Shown here in pieces: positions 1 to 8,175 of a stretch of 64,000 nt of DNA; position 1 is the first letter of the stretch; each line of letters opens with the position of its first letter. Under the pieces are notes generated by a model. The model searched no databases. It was not told the origin of the DNA and saw nothing but the letters and a program-made list of their open reading frames with translations. A program made the position numbers and the translations under genes. The DNA is from Azospirillum brasilense. GTDB taxonomy: Bacteria; Pseudomonadota; Alphaproteobacteria; Azospirillales; Azospirillaceae. The DNA lies in the NCBI RefSeq assembly GCF_022023855.1, contig NZ_CP059451.1:682001-746000 (forward strand), in the 5' to 3' direction.

Positions 1-632
1 TCCCGTCCGCCTTGGCGCTGTCGCTCGGGCTGGTCATGGTGCTGGGCGGCCGCATCGCGCCGAGCCTGACCGCCACCCATCTGGGCCTGCCCAGCAAGGC
101 GGCGCTGTTCACCGAGCGCCCTTGGTTTGAGCGTGCCGCCGCCTTGTCCGCGGCCTGCGCGCTGGCCGTCTGGCTGGCCGAACCAAGTTCTGGAACGACG
201 GCCGCTGCAAGCCTTCTCGCCGCGCTGACGCAGACGGCCCGGATGGTCCAATGGCGGGGCTGGCGGACGCTCGACCGGCCATCGGTCCTCGCCGTGCACG
301 CGGCTTATGCCTGTATCCCACTCGGCTTCGCCTCCGTGGCGGCGTCGCCCGGCATGACGATTCATCTCTGGACGGTCGGGGCGCTCGGGCTGATGGGCTT
401 CGCGGTGATGTCGAGCATGATCCGCAAGCACGCCGGCAACGCCTTCGGGCGGTCGGTGGTGGTGACGGGCTGCTACGTGCTCACCGCGCTCGCCGTTGCC
501 TTGCGCGCGGTTGCCGCGGTGGCGGGAGAGGATGGCCCACTGTGGCTGCTGGCCGCGGCCGGCGCCTGGAGCGCGGCGGCGATCCTGTTCCTGGCCGCCT
601 TCGGCCGCCTTCTCGTCCGCGGCCGCCCTTGA
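1..632 (+). CDS. NnrS family membrane protein, C-terminal part
   Basis: The reading frame is open at the left edge, so only about the last 210 residues are present. The sequence is very hydrophobic and contains GGRIAPSLTATHLG, which resembles the GGRIIPSFT motif of NnrS proteins; the same motif is in the NnrS gene at 5771-6937. NnrS proteins are polytopic, haem- and copper-containing inner-membrane proteins that protect cells during nitric oxide stress (family knowledge). About five or six membrane helices are visible in this part. It is the first of three NnrS genes within 8 kb and faces the opposite way from the other two. The start and upstream neighbours lie outside the window. Confidence 0.8.
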   Translation, partial: PSALALSLGLVMVLGGRIAPSLTATHLGLPSKAALFTERPWFERAAALSAACALAVWLAEPSSGTTAAASLLAALTQTARMVQWRGWRTLDRPSVLAVHAAYACIPLGFASVAASPGMTIHLWTVGALGLMGFAVMSSMIRKHAGNAFGRSVVVTGCYVLTALAVALRAVAAVAGEDGPLWLLAAAGAWSAAAILFLAAFGRLLVRGRP

Positions 633-635
633 GCG

Positions 636-669
636 GAAAAAAGCCCACCGGCGGAGAGCCGATGGGCTT
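636..669 (-). terminator. Rho-independent terminator for the leftward ubi/cytochrome c transcript
   Basis: Read on the minus strand, a 12-bp stem with one mismatch (arms at 641-652 and 658-669) closes a 5-nt loop and is followed by a run of six T (plus-strand A at 637-642). This is a classical intrinsic terminator. It would end leftward transcription from the cytochrome c gene just past the convergent NnrS gene. Confidence 0.75.
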
Positions 670-764
670 GAAAGGGGCAGAAAAACGGGAAGGTACTCGT
701 CCAGCGGGGACGCAATCGATCAACGATTGTGCGGTTATCCTAGCGGCTGTTTGTCCTCCCATCC

Positions 765-778
765 TTGACGGCGGTCAA
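765..778. promoter_or_regulatory. FNR/Nnr-type palindrome in an unusual place
   Basis: TTGACGGCGGTCAA fits the TTG-N8-CAA pattern of Crp/Fnr-family sites with perfect TTGAC/GTCAA arms. It lies between two convergent genes (NnrS ending at 632, cytochrome c ending at 805), so no visible gene starts downstream of it. It may be a relic, a chance match or the promoter of an unseen transcript. Confidence 0.4.
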
Positions 779-804
779 GCCGGCAAGAAAACGCGACGAT
801 TTCG

Positions 805-1174
805 TCAGCTGTTCTTTTTCAGGAAGGCGATCAAGTCCTTGCGGGCCTGTTCGTTCTTCACGCCGGCGAAGGCCATCTTGTTGCCGGGGACGGCGCCCTT
901 GGGGTCCGCCAGATAGGCGTCGAGCGTCGCCTCGTCCCAGGCCCCGGCGTTCTTCATGGCATCGGAATACTTGTAGGCCTCGACGGCACCGGCCTTGCGG
1001 CCGACGACGCCGTGCAGGTTGGGGCCGACGCGGTTCGGGCCGCCGGGCCTCGATGGTGTGGCAGGCCTTGCACTGGTTGAACACCTTCTCGCCGGCGGCG
1101 GCGTCCTGCGCGGCGGCAAGGCCGGGGGACGACGCGACCAGCCCGAAGGCGAGCAGGGCAAACATGCGCTTCAT
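805..1174 (-). pseudogene. Small periplasmic c-type cytochrome, broken by a 1-base frameshift
   Basis: The first part encodes a signal peptide (MKRMFALLAFGLVASSPGLA) and the haem motif CKACH (Cys35, Cys38, His39). The rest (GPNRVGPNLHGVVGRKAG, then YSDAMKNAG and ending FLKKNS) is in another frame. Together they make a class I cytochrome c of normal size, about 123 residues, with the distal Met in NKMAFAG. The frames join at a GGG run at 1045-1047 (plus strand), where one extra base breaks the reading. Dropping it restores IEAGGPNRVGPN, the usual family sequence. The start is supported by a GAGGAAAC ribosome site. It is last in a leftward group after ubiV. It is either a recent pseudogene or a base-calling error in a G run. 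Confidence 0.8.
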
Positions 1175-1258
1175 AGGGGTTTCCTCGTTCAACGGACTCA
1201 AAAGTCAGCCGGGCCGCGCGGGAAGCGACGGTCCGACGGACATCGGATGGCGGATGCG

Positions 1259-2173
1259 TCAGGCGGCCGGCGCCGCAGCGTCGGCGTAGGCCGCACCCGC
1301 CATGTTGTGGAAGAAGCCGTTTTCCAGCGGGACGGCGGTCATGGCGCGCAGCTCCGCCATCACGTCCTGTCCGCTGCGCGCGCCGTCCAGGATGGCGCGG
1401 AAGGCCTTGGCGACGGCAACCATGTCGAGGTCCTGCGGCGACAGGCGGAAGCGCTGGATGCCCATCGCCCGCAGCCGGTCGATCTCCGCCGCCAGCGCCA
1501 GATAGCCGTGCGACAGCGTCTGCGTGCCATTGACCGACAGGAAGGGCTGGCCGTCGACGGTGCTCACCGGCATGCCGTCCGGGTCGTTGGTGCAGACGAA
1601 CTGGCAGCCGTCCTTGTGCAGCGCGTGCGCCCGCGCGTGGTAGCAGCGGGCGGAGATGGCGAGCGGCGCGCGCCCGAACACCTGCACCTCCATGGACAGG
1701 CCGAGCGCCGCCCCCGTCTTCGCCATCATGGCGACGGAGGCGGCGGGAAGCTCCGCCGGCAGCGACACGGCGACGGCGCCGCGCCCGGCCAGCCAGGCCA
1801 GGGTCGCCTCGTTGTAGCTGTTGATGAAGGGGCCGACGGCGTGGCGGCGTCCCTCCAGCAGGGCCAGCGCGCCCATGTCGTTGGCCTCCACCGGCAGGAG
1901 GTCGCTCTCCACGAGGTCGCGCATCGCCGCGCGCTCGCGGTCGCTGCCCGCCAGGATCGGGCTGGCGAGCCAGACCTCCTTCCCGGCGGCGGCCAGACGG
2001 GCGATCACCTCGTCCATGACCGGGGCGAGGAAGGGTGCGCGCTTGGAACAGACGATCTCGCCGACGACGACGGCGTCGACCGGCGCCTCGTCGGCGATGC
2101 GGGCGTAGAAATCACGCCAGCGCTCCGCCGGCCAGTTGAACAGGACGGGGCCAAGGGTCAGGGTGGGTTTCAT
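1259..2173 (-). CDS. ubiV: UbiV, O2-independent ubiquinone hydroxylation factor
   Basis: This 304-residue protein of the U32 family is UbiV. UbiV and UbiU form an iron-sulfur heterodimer that hydroxylates the ubiquinone ring without oxygen, using prephenate as oxygen donor in E. coli (family knowledge). The four expected cluster cysteines are visible: Cys42 (GEIVCSKR), then Cys177, Cys190 and Cys194 (ARCYHARAHALHKDGCQFVC). The N-terminus (TLGPVLFNWP) is typical. It lies 12 bp after ubiU, consistent with one transcript. The length matches the family (about 290-300). Confidence 0.93.
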   Translation of the reverse strand: MKPTLTLGPVLFNWPAERWRDFYARIADEAPVDAVVVGEIVCSKRAPFLAPVMDEVIARLAAAGKEVWLASPILAGSDRERAAMRDLVESDLLPVEANDMGALALLEGRRHAVGPFINSYNEATLAWLAGRGAVAVSLPAELPAASVAMMAKTGAALGLSMEVQVFGRAPLAISARCYHARAHALHKDGCQFVCTNDPDGMPVSTVDGQPFLSVNGTQTLSHGYLALAAEIDRLRAMGIQRFRLSPQDLDMVAVAKAFRAILDGARSGQDVMAELRAMTAVPLENGFFHNMAGAAYADAAAPAA

Positions 2174-2185
2174 GAACGCAACTCC

Positions 2186-3184
2186 TCAGCGCCACGCGCG
2201 GGTGTAGGCGCCGGTGGTCTGGGCCCCGCCCTCGACCATGGCCTCCAGGTCGAGCGCCGGCACGGGCAGCCCGCGTTCGAACGCGTCCAACGCCCGGCGG
2301 TAGGCGCCGACCACGGCGGCAATGTAGGCCTTGCCGCGCTGGCGGCCTTCGATCTTCAGGGCGCAGACCTTGGCGGCCTTCAGTTCCGGCAGCAGGGCCA
2401 GCGCGTTGAGGCTGGTCGGCTCCTCGAACAGGTAGGCCGGATCGCTGGAGGTGCCGCCGCCGGGCACGAAGCGGCCCTTGCACAGCGTCGGGTAGCCCGC
2501 CGGCTCCCCGGCGCCGAAGACGTTGATGGTGAAGCCGCCGAGGCGGGAGGCCAGCGCCTCGCCGCGCGGCTCGTAACGGACATGACTGGCGGGGGAGCAG
2601 ACGCCCTGCTTGTTGGGCGATAGCCCGGTCGCGTAGGAGGACAGCGAGCAGCGCCCCTCCGCCATCGGGCAGAGGCCGCCGAAGACGAAGACCTCCGTCT
2701 CCACATCGACCTCGGCGTTCAGCCGGGCGATCTCCGGCACCGTCAGCACGCGGGGCAGCACGACCCGCCGCACGCCGAAGGCCTCGCGGTAGAGCCGGAT
2801 CGCCTCGGCGTTTGCGGCGGAGGCCTGAACGGACAGGTGAAGCCGCAGGTCGGGATGGCGCTTTGCCGCGTAGTCGAGCAAACCGAGGTCGGCGAGGATC
2901 ACCGCATCCGCCTTCAGCCGTGCGGCATCGTCCACCGCGCGCTGCCAGGGGGCGAGGTTGCCGGCCTGAGGGTAGGTGTTGATGGCAACGAAGACCTGGA
3001 CGGACCGCGCGTGGGCGTAGGCGATGGCCTCGGCCAGCTCCGGCCGCGAGAAGTTCAGGCCGGGGAAGTTGCGCGCGTTGGTCTCGTCGCGGAAGCCCAG
3101 ATAGACGGCGTCGGCGCCCGCGTCCACGGCGGCGCGCAGCGCGGCGGGATTGCCCGCCGGGCAGATCAGTTCGAAGGAACCCAT
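2186..3184 (-). CDS. ubiU: UbiU, O2-independent ubiquinone hydroxylation factor
   Basis: This 332-residue U32-family protein is the partner of UbiV. The N-terminus ELICPAGNPAALRAAVDAGA is the U32 signature. Four cluster cysteines appear at the expected spacing: Cys172 and Cys179 (GGLCPMAEGRCS), Cys196 (NKQGVCSPAS) and Cys235 (PTLCKGRF). It lets the cell make ubiquinone when the oxygen-dependent hydroxylases cannot work, which fits the nitrogen-oxide genes around it. It starts 4 bp after ubiT ends and is followed by ubiV after 12 bp. Confidence 0.94.
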   Translation of the reverse strand: MGSFELICPAGNPAALRAAVDAGADAVYLGFRDETNARNFPGLNFSRPELAEAIAYAHARSVQVFVAINTYPQAGNLAPWQRAVDDAARLKADAVILADLGLLDYAAKRHPDLRLHLSVQASAANAEAIRLYREAFGVRRVVLPRVLTVPEIARLNAEVDVETEVFVFGGLCPMAEGRCSLSSYATGLSPNKQGVCSPASHVRYEPRGEALASRLGGFTINVFGAGEPAGYPTLCKGRFVPGGGTSSDPAYLFEEPTSLNALALLPELKAAKVCALKIEGRQRGKAYIAAVVGAYRRALDAFERGLPVPALDLEAMVEGGAQTTGAYTRAWR

Positions 3185-3188
3185 GTCG

Positions 3189-3836
3189 TCACGCTCCCTG
3201 CCGCGGGCCGGTGAGCCTCCGCTCCAGAACGGCCATGCCCCAGCGCACCGGCGGCGGGGCGAAGCGGCGGGCCGTGGCGAGCAGGTCGAGCGCCCGCCCC
3301 GCGTTGCGCCGCGCCACGGGCAGGGCGTGCCGCAGCGGACCGGCCGCGGCGGCGACGTCGCCGAACAGGTCCATCTCCTCGCCGTCCAGCGTGTTGCGGA
3401 GCGCCAGGATCAGGGCAGTGTCTCCCTCGATGGAGAGTTCGCGGCGGAAGAACAGCGCGTCGCCGTCGATGCGCCCTTCCAGCAGGTCGAGAAGCCGCGC
3501 GCAGGGGCCGCGCACCGTGGCCTCCGCCTCGGCGGTCCGGTCGCAGACCCGCAGGGCGAGGCCGGGGCCGACGCGGAGCAGCAGGGCGGCGGGCGCGTCC
3601 ACGGGATCGATGAGCAGGTGGGCGTCGGGCAGCTCGCCGAGGGCGGTGAAGGCGCGCGGGTGGCGCGCCTCCAGAATCCGCAGCAGCCGATCGAACAGCA
3701 GGCCGCCGGCCCTGTCGCCGAGCCGCCGCGCGACCCCCAGCCCGGCCCGCGTCAGTTGGACTTCGACGTCGCGGGCACGGGTGTCCGGGGCCATCTCCTG
3801 GGCCTTATCCTGAGCCATAAAGCCGGGATCGCGCAT
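3189..3836 (-). CDS. ubiT: UbiT, SCP2-domain accessory factor for anaerobic ubiquinone synthesis
   Basis: This 215-residue protein has an SCP2-like lipid-binding domain over roughly residues 55-155 (ALGELPDAHLLIDPVD, LLDLLEGRIDGDALFFRREL, EGDTALILALRNTL). UbiT binds prenyl quinone intermediates and is needed with UbiU and UbiV for the oxygen-free route. The start is supported by AAGGAGA nine bases upstream. It is first in the ubiT-ubiU-ubiV cluster, and an FNR-type site lies about 90 bp upstream, so induction under low oxygen is likely. Confidence 0.88.
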   Translation of the reverse strand: MRDPGFMAQDKAQEMAPDTRARDVEVQLTRAGLGVARRLGDRAGGLLFDRLLRILEARHPRAFTALGELPDAHLLIDPVDAPAALLLRVGPGLALRVCDRTAEAEATVRGPCARLLDLLEGRIDGDALFFRRELSIEGDTALILALRNTLDGEEMDLFGDVAAAAGPLRHALPVARRNAGRALDLLATARRFAPPPVRWGMAVLERRLTGPRQGA

Positions 3837-3922
3837 ACGCCTGTCTCCTTCCCTTCGGAATGGTCGTGTGGCGGGCGGAGCCCGCCGGGCTTCGGCAATA
3901 CAGCCCGGTGGTCATACCATCC

Positions 3923-3936
3923 TTGATGACGGTCAA
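3923..3936. promoter_or_regulatory. FNR/Nnr box upstream of ubiT
   Basis: TTGATGACGGTCAA is a near-consensus TTGAT-N4-(A/G)TCAA site, centred about 93 bp before the ubiT start. Its position between ubiT and the end of the DUF2249 gene, and the anaerobic role of UbiTUV, support control by a Crp/Fnr-family regulator such as the one encoded at 4703. Confidence 0.65.
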
Positions 3937-3967
3937 GCCCAAGGTCCCGGAACGCCCCCTGGGGCGA

Positions 3968-4480
3968 TCAGCCGCACATGCCCCCGCAGCAGGAGCCGGA
4001 GCGCCGGGCGACCAGACGCTCGTAGGACAGGTGCAGCTGCCCGGCCGGCGGGATGACCCCCTGCATCAGGTCGAGCACCTCCTCCGCGGTCGTGCCCGGC
4101 GGGCAGTCGGTGATCTCGCAGACCAGCCCGCCGTCCGCCACGCCGAGCGGCGTCTCGGCGGCGACTGCGCTCGCCTGCCCGCCGCGCCCGATGCGCACCC
4201 GCAGGGAGGTCGCCGGCGCGGTGCCGGACTCGGGCCGCCCGATGCGTACCCGCCAGCGCTCCGGCCCGCGCTCCAGATAGGTCCAGCTCACCGCATCGCC
4301 GAACAGCGCCTGGATCTGGAGAGAGAGCGGGCGCGGGTCATGGTCATTGACCAGCACGAAGCCGCGGCCCGGCGCCAGATCCTGCGTGGCCTGGAGGATC
4401 AGCGGGTGGCGCTGGTGGGGCGGAATGGACTGGACGTCGATGACCGGCTCGGCCGCGGTGGACTGTTCGGCGATCTGCAT
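3968..4480 (-). CDS. DUF2249-type protein with Cys-rich tail
   Basis: This 170-residue soluble protein starts with a DUF2249-like module (residues about 14-85: VIDVQSIPPHQRHPLILQA, PGRGFVLVNDHDPRPLSLQI), a small fold common in denitrification and anaerobic gene groups. The C-terminus is GSCCGGMCG, three cysteines in the last seven residues, which looks like a metal or redox site. The function is unknown. It is divergent from the Crp/Fnr regulator, with an FNR-type palindrome between them. Confidence 0.75.
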   Translation of the reverse strand: MQIAEQSTAAEPVIDVQSIPPHQRHPLILQATQDLAPGRGFVLVNDHDPRPLSLQIQALFGDAVSWTYLERGPERWRVRIGRPESGTAPATSLRVRIGRGGQASAVAAETPLGVADGGLVCEITDCPPGTTAEEVLDLMQGVIPPAGQLHLSYERLVARRSGSCCGGMCG

Positions 4481-4541
4481 GGGGGAGGTCCGAAGGGTTG
4501 CGATGTGGCGACAAGTCTAAAGGACTGGTCCAATCGGCTCT

Positions 4542-4555
4542 TTGTTCTAGGACAA
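4542..4555. promoter_or_regulatory. FNR/Nnr-type palindrome between DUF2249 gene and its regulator
   Basis: TTGTTCTAGGACAA has near-perfect dyad symmetry (TTGTYC/GRACAA). It is 62 bp before the DUF2249 start on one side and about 150 bp before the regulator gene on the other. It could serve the DUF2249 promoter, autoregulation of the regulator, or both. Confidence 0.6.
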
Positions 4556-4702
4556 ATTGATACCTTAGTCCCGGCTTTGAGTTTCAAGCAGAGCGCAGGC
4601 GGGTTGCGGCGCGGCGCGCGGACGGTCATGGTGTAAGGCAACTTTTCCGTGACGGCTTCCCGCAGGGGTGGTCGGGCATGGCCTTGCTTTGAGGATGGTC
4701 CG

Positions 4703-5443
4703 ATGACGCCGCTTGCCCCCGATCCCGCCACTTTGCGTGGCCTGCGGCTGTTTTCCGGTCTGGACGCGGCGGCCCTGGCCGAGATCGTCCGGTCCGCCCA
4801 CACCCGGCGGATCGAGAAGGGAACCACCATCTTTTCCCAGGGCGACCGGGCGGGCCTCTGCCACGCGCTGATCGACGGGCGGGTCAAGATCGTCCAGACC
4901 GGGGCCGACGGGCAGCAGCTGGTGGTCCGCTACATCGGCGCCGGGGAGATGTTCGGCACGGCGGCGGTCTTCTCCGGCGGCATCTACCCTGCCGACGCGC
5001 TCGCCATGGTCGATTGCGTCGGCGTCCACTGGACTGCCGCCACGATGGGCGAGCTGATGGAGCGCTACCCCCGCATCGCGCTGAACGCCCTGGACATCGT
5101 CGGCCGCCGCCTGCAGGAGGTGCAGACCCGCCTGCGCGAGCTGTCCACCGAGCGGGTCGAGCGTCGCGTCGCCCACGCGCTCCTGCGGCTGGCCCGTCAG
5201 GCGGGCCGCCGGGTCGGGAGCGGCATCGAGATCGACTTTCCGTTGTCGCGTCAGGACATCGCGGAAATGACCGGAACCACGCTGCACACGGTGAGCCGCA
5301 TCCTCAGCGGTTGGGAGGGACAGGGGATCGTCGAGGGCGGGCGCCAGCAGGTGACGATCCGCCAGCCGCATGCCCTGGTTGTCATCGCCGAGGATCTGCC
5401 CAAGCCGGCGAAGCCGGAAGTGACCCCGAAACCGGAGAAGTAG
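4703..5443 (+). CDS. Crp/Fnr-family regulator, NnrR/Dnr-like
   Basis: The protein has about 246 residues: a cyclic-nucleotide-type sensor domain (LFSGLDAAALAEIVRSA; KGTTIFSQGD; GAGEMFGTAAVFSGG), a dimerisation helix, and a C-terminal winged helix (LSRQDIAEMTGTTLHTVSRI). It lacks the cysteine cluster that FNR uses to bind 4Fe-4S, so direct FNR-type oxygen sensing is unlikely. The setting suggests an NO-responsive NnrR/Dnr-type factor. In the recognition helix, His replaces the Glu usual in FNR before the xVSR motif. I chose the ATG at 4703 because GAGGATGG precedes it, although an in-frame start exists 54 bases earlier. It probably acts on the TTG-N8-CAA sites in this region. Confidence 0.88.
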   Translation: MTPLAPDPATLRGLRLFSGLDAAALAEIVRSAHTRRIEKGTTIFSQGDRAGLCHALIDGRVKIVQTGADGQQLVVRYIGAGEMFGTAAVFSGGIYPADALAMVDCVGVHWTAATMGELMERYPRIALNALDIVGRRLQEVQTRLRELSTERVERRVAHALLRLARQAGRRVGSGIEIDFPLSRQDIAEMTGTTLHTVSRILSGWEGQGIVEGGRQQVTIRQPHALVVIAEDLPKPAKPEVTPKPEK

Positions 5444-5513
5444 GGGGGCCGAACCTCCGTTCCGTTTGCGCGGGCGCAAAGAAACGCGCGCGCCGGTGCG
5501 CTAGGTTGACGGG

Positions 5514-5750
5514 ATGATCGCTCCGCCATCACCTTGCGCCACCGCGGCCTTGCCCTCGTCCTCCGACTTCGTCGAGGATGTGCTGGAGCGCTGGCCGTCG
5601 ACCATTCCCGTGTTCCTCAAGCACAGGATGGCCTGTCCCGGCTGCCCCATGGCGCGTTTCCAGACCGTCGCCGAGGTGGCGGACGACTATGGCCTGGACA
5701 CCGACGCTTTGCTGGACGAGTTCGCGCGGGCTATCGCGGCGGCCGGCTGA
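5514..5750 (+). CDS. DUF1858 domain protein
   Basis: This 78-residue protein has the DUF1858 signature: VEDVLERWPSTIPVFLKHRM followed by CPGCPMARFQTVAEVADDYGL. Two cysteines (CPGC) are kept. DUF1858 proteins often accompany hybrid-cluster or nitrogen-oxide genes; the function is not settled. It lies 70 bp after the Crp/Fnr gene on the same strand and may share its transcript. It converges on the NnrS gene, leaving 20 bp between them. Confidence 0.82.
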   Translation: MIAPPSPCATAALPSSSDFVEDVLERWPSTIPVFLKHRMACPGCPMARFQTVAEVADDYGLDTDALLDEFARAIAAAG

Positions 5751-5770
5751 CGCTCCTTACCGCCGGCCCT

Positions 5771-6937
5771 TCATCGCCGACGGGTCAGCAGCATCCGTCC
5801 GTAGACCATAGCGAACATCAGGAAGGCGGCAACCCACAGGACGCCCGCCAGCGGCAACAGCAGCATCGTGCGTTGCGGGTCGAGGGCGGCGGCGATCCGC
5901 GCGCACGCTGCCAGCGTCACGGCGACGTAAATCGCCACCGTCGCCCAGGAAGCGGTGAGCGCCCGCCCGGTGTGGCCCAGGGTAACGCGGGTCATCATCG
6001 CCAGCGTCATGCCGCCGACGGCGCCCACGGTCCAGGCGTGGAGCGCCGCGCTTCCATGAGCGGCACTGTTGTTCAGCGAGGCCCAGGCCGCCAACAGGAA
6101 TCCGACCGGGATGAAGGCGTAGGCGACGTGTAGAACGAGCACGAGAAGCTCGGACAGCGTGCGCTGCGGTTGCCATCGCGCGAGCCGCACCGTCTGCGCC
6201 AAGCCGGCGATCAGCAGCAGGACGCCGGTCAGGCGTTCATCAAGGACACCGTCGTCCCGCAGGACCCAGGCCGTCAGAGCCAGCAGGCCGAGCCCCATCG
6301 CCACACCGTCGAAGCGGGAGAAGGGTGCCGGCAGTCGTGAGGCGCCGCGCGCCTTCAGCCAGTTTCCGGTGAAGCTGGGAATGATCCGCCCGCCGATCAG
6401 CATGATCAAGGTCAGGATCGCCGCCACCGCGAGGCGTGTGCCGTGGACGCTCTGCCCGAAGCGCCACAGCTCCCAATGGAACAGGCCCTGCGCGCCGATC
6501 AGAACGGCAAGGACGGCGACGACCTTCAGATTGCGCCAGTTCCTCGCCGCGGCGATCTCCCGCCCGGCCACGGCGGCGAGCGCCATCGGAAACAACAGCG
6601 TGAGCAACGCGACCGCCAGCGGTCCCAGAGCCGCCGATCCGGCCACGCCCAACCGTCCCACGATCCAGACGGCGAACAGAACCGCCAGCGGCCAGCCGGC
6701 CACGGGCGGACGCCCGGTCCAGTTCGGTATCGCCGTCAGCAGGAAGCCGGCAACGATGGCCGGGACGAAACCGAACAGCAGCTCGTGGGCGTGCCAGGAT
6801 ACGGGGGAAACATCCATCTCCGGGCTGACGAGGCCGAGGAACCATGGCACCCAGACGGCGATCAGTGCGGCGGCATAGAGCGCCCCGAACAGGAAGAAGG
6901 GACGGAAGCCGGCGCTGAAGAGGGTGATGGGCTTCAT
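5771..6937 (-). CDS. nnrS: NnrS family haem/copper membrane protein
   Basis: This 388-residue protein has about 12 predicted membrane helices. NnrS hallmarks are present: FSAGFRPFFLFGALYA at the N-terminus, SWHAHELLFGFVPAIVAGFL near residue 50, the GGRIIPSFTGNWL motif near residue 195 and TRVTLGHTGRAL near residue 320. NnrS lowers nitric oxide toxicity, apparently by keeping iron-NO complexes from forming (family knowledge). It follows another NnrS gene after 23 bp and ends a leftward run that begins with a TonB receptor. Confidence 0.92.
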   Translation of the reverse strand: MKPITLFSAGFRPFFLFGALYAAALIAVWVPWFLGLVSPEMDVSPVSWHAHELLFGFVPAIVAGFLLTAIPNWTGRPPVAGWPLAVLFAVWIVGRLGVAGSAALGPLAVALLTLLFPMALAAVAGREIAAARNWRNLKVVAVLAVLIGAQGLFHWELWRFGQSVHGTRLAVAAILTLIMLIGGRIIPSFTGNWLKARGASRLPAPFSRFDGVAMGLGLLALTAWVLRDDGVLDERLTGVLLLIAGLAQTVRLARWQPQRTLSELLVLVLHVAYAFIPVGFLLAAWASLNNSAAHGSAALHAWTVGAVGGMTLAMMTRVTLGHTGRALTASWATVAIYVAVTLAACARIAAALDPQRTMLLLPLAGVLWVAAFLMFAMVYGRMLLTRRR

Positions 6938-6960
6938 CGGGGGCCTTTTACGTTAAAGGG

Positions 6961-8175
6961 TCAACACACCGCGGCCTCGTCCACACGGGGCTTGGACAGG
7001 AACGGCCAGTAGACTTTCAGCCAGAGCAGGAAGGCCGCCGCCCAGAGCAGGGCCGCCAGCGCGTGAGGCGGTCCAGGTGGCACCGGCACAATGCCCAGTT
7101 CCGGCAGGACCCGCAGGGCCACCGCCCCCGCCAGCAGCGGAAACGCCAGCCGCGCCCTCGCCGGAAGGGGAAAGGTCCGGCCGGTGTGGAACAGCCCGGC
7201 GATGGCGAAGACCGCCAGCACGCCGAGGCCCAGTCCGCCCATCAGTGCCAGATGCAGCGCCGGGGTTTCGGCAAACCCCGCCCCCAATCGGGAGACGCCG
7301 ATCAACAGCAGACCGGCGCCCGCCATCAGGCTCGACCCGGCCAGGGCCAGGATCTCCGTGCGGAAGACGGCGCGGCCGATGAAGGATTCGGCGACCCGGT
7401 CGAGAAAGGCGGCCCCCGCGGCGATGAAGAGATAGGCGCTCACCGCGGGCGACAGCCCGGCGATCTCCCCGGCCAGGGCGATGGCGACCAGACCGGGCGC
7501 CAGATTGAGGCGTCCCGGATGGGGCCGGTAGGGCGAACTGCTCTGGGTGGGATCGAGGACGAGATTCGTGACGGGCACCGAAATGCGCGCCAGAACGAGC
7601 CCGAGCAGCCCGAGCAGCACCAGCCCGGCGGCGTGCAGCCCGGCCTGCGCCCACTCCACGTCACCGATGACGAACGCGGCGTGGACCACGGCACCCGACA
7701 CCGCAAGCGCGCTCAGCCAGAGGAGAACGCCGAGCAGCCGGCTTGTGCGCTTGCGCCAGGACACCGCCGCGACGTAAACGGGCAGGGCGGCGAGCCACGC
7801 CGTGTCGGCCACCGCGGCGACGGCGGCCGCCCCGTCGGTGCCGACCAGCCCGGAGACCCGCCCGATTCCCCACAGCGTCGCCAGCGCGAAGAGGGCACGC
7901 CCCTGAAGCCGCCGGCTGTCGGTCCATTCCGGGATGGCCGTGGTGATGAAGCCGAGCACCGCCGCGCCGAAGGAGCCGAACAGCATCTCGTGCGCGTGCC
8001 ACAGCCCTGGCGGGATCGCGCCGTCGAAGGGCAGGGCGAAGCCGTTGACCACCGCCCACAGCAGTGGCCACAGAGCGGCGTGCAGGGCCGACAGCGGGAA
8101 GAACAGCCGCAGCCCCTCGTCGCCGAGGATGCCGGCGAGGGTCGGCGCGCGGGCGGTTCGGATCGCGTCCGTCAC
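6961..8175 (-). CDS. NnrS family protein, second copy
   Basis: This 404-residue polytopic protein has LFFPLSALHAALWPLLWAVV, then LWHAHEMLFGSFGAAVLGFI, the NnrS-type histidine motif at the end of the first third. It has about 12 hydrophobic helices. It is more distant from the standard family than the 5771-6937 copy, since the GGRIIPSFT motif is replaced by RISVPVTNLVL. The GTG start at 8173-8175 overlaps the stop of the ABC ATPase gene (GTGA), so the two are probably translationally coupled. That ties NnrS function to the uptake genes upstream. Confidence 0.82.
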   Translation of the reverse strand: MTDAIRTARAPTLAGILGDEGLRLFFPLSALHAALWPLLWAVVNGFALPFDGAIPPGLWHAHEMLFGSFGAAVLGFITTAIPEWTDSRRLQGRALFALATLWGIGRVSGLVGTDGAAAVAAVADTAWLAALPVYVAAVSWRKRTSRLLGVLLWLSALAVSGAVVHAAFVIGDVEWAQAGLHAAGLVLLGLLGLVLARISVPVTNLVLDPTQSSSPYRPHPGRLNLAPGLVAIALAGEIAGLSPAVSAYLFIAAGAAFLDRVAESFIGRAVFRTEILALAGSSLMAGAGLLLIGVSRLGAGFAETPALHLALMGGLGLGVLAVFAIAGLFHTGRTFPLPARARLAFPLLAGAVALRVLPELGIVPVPPGPPHALAALLWAAAFLLWLKVYWPFLSKPRVDEAAVC

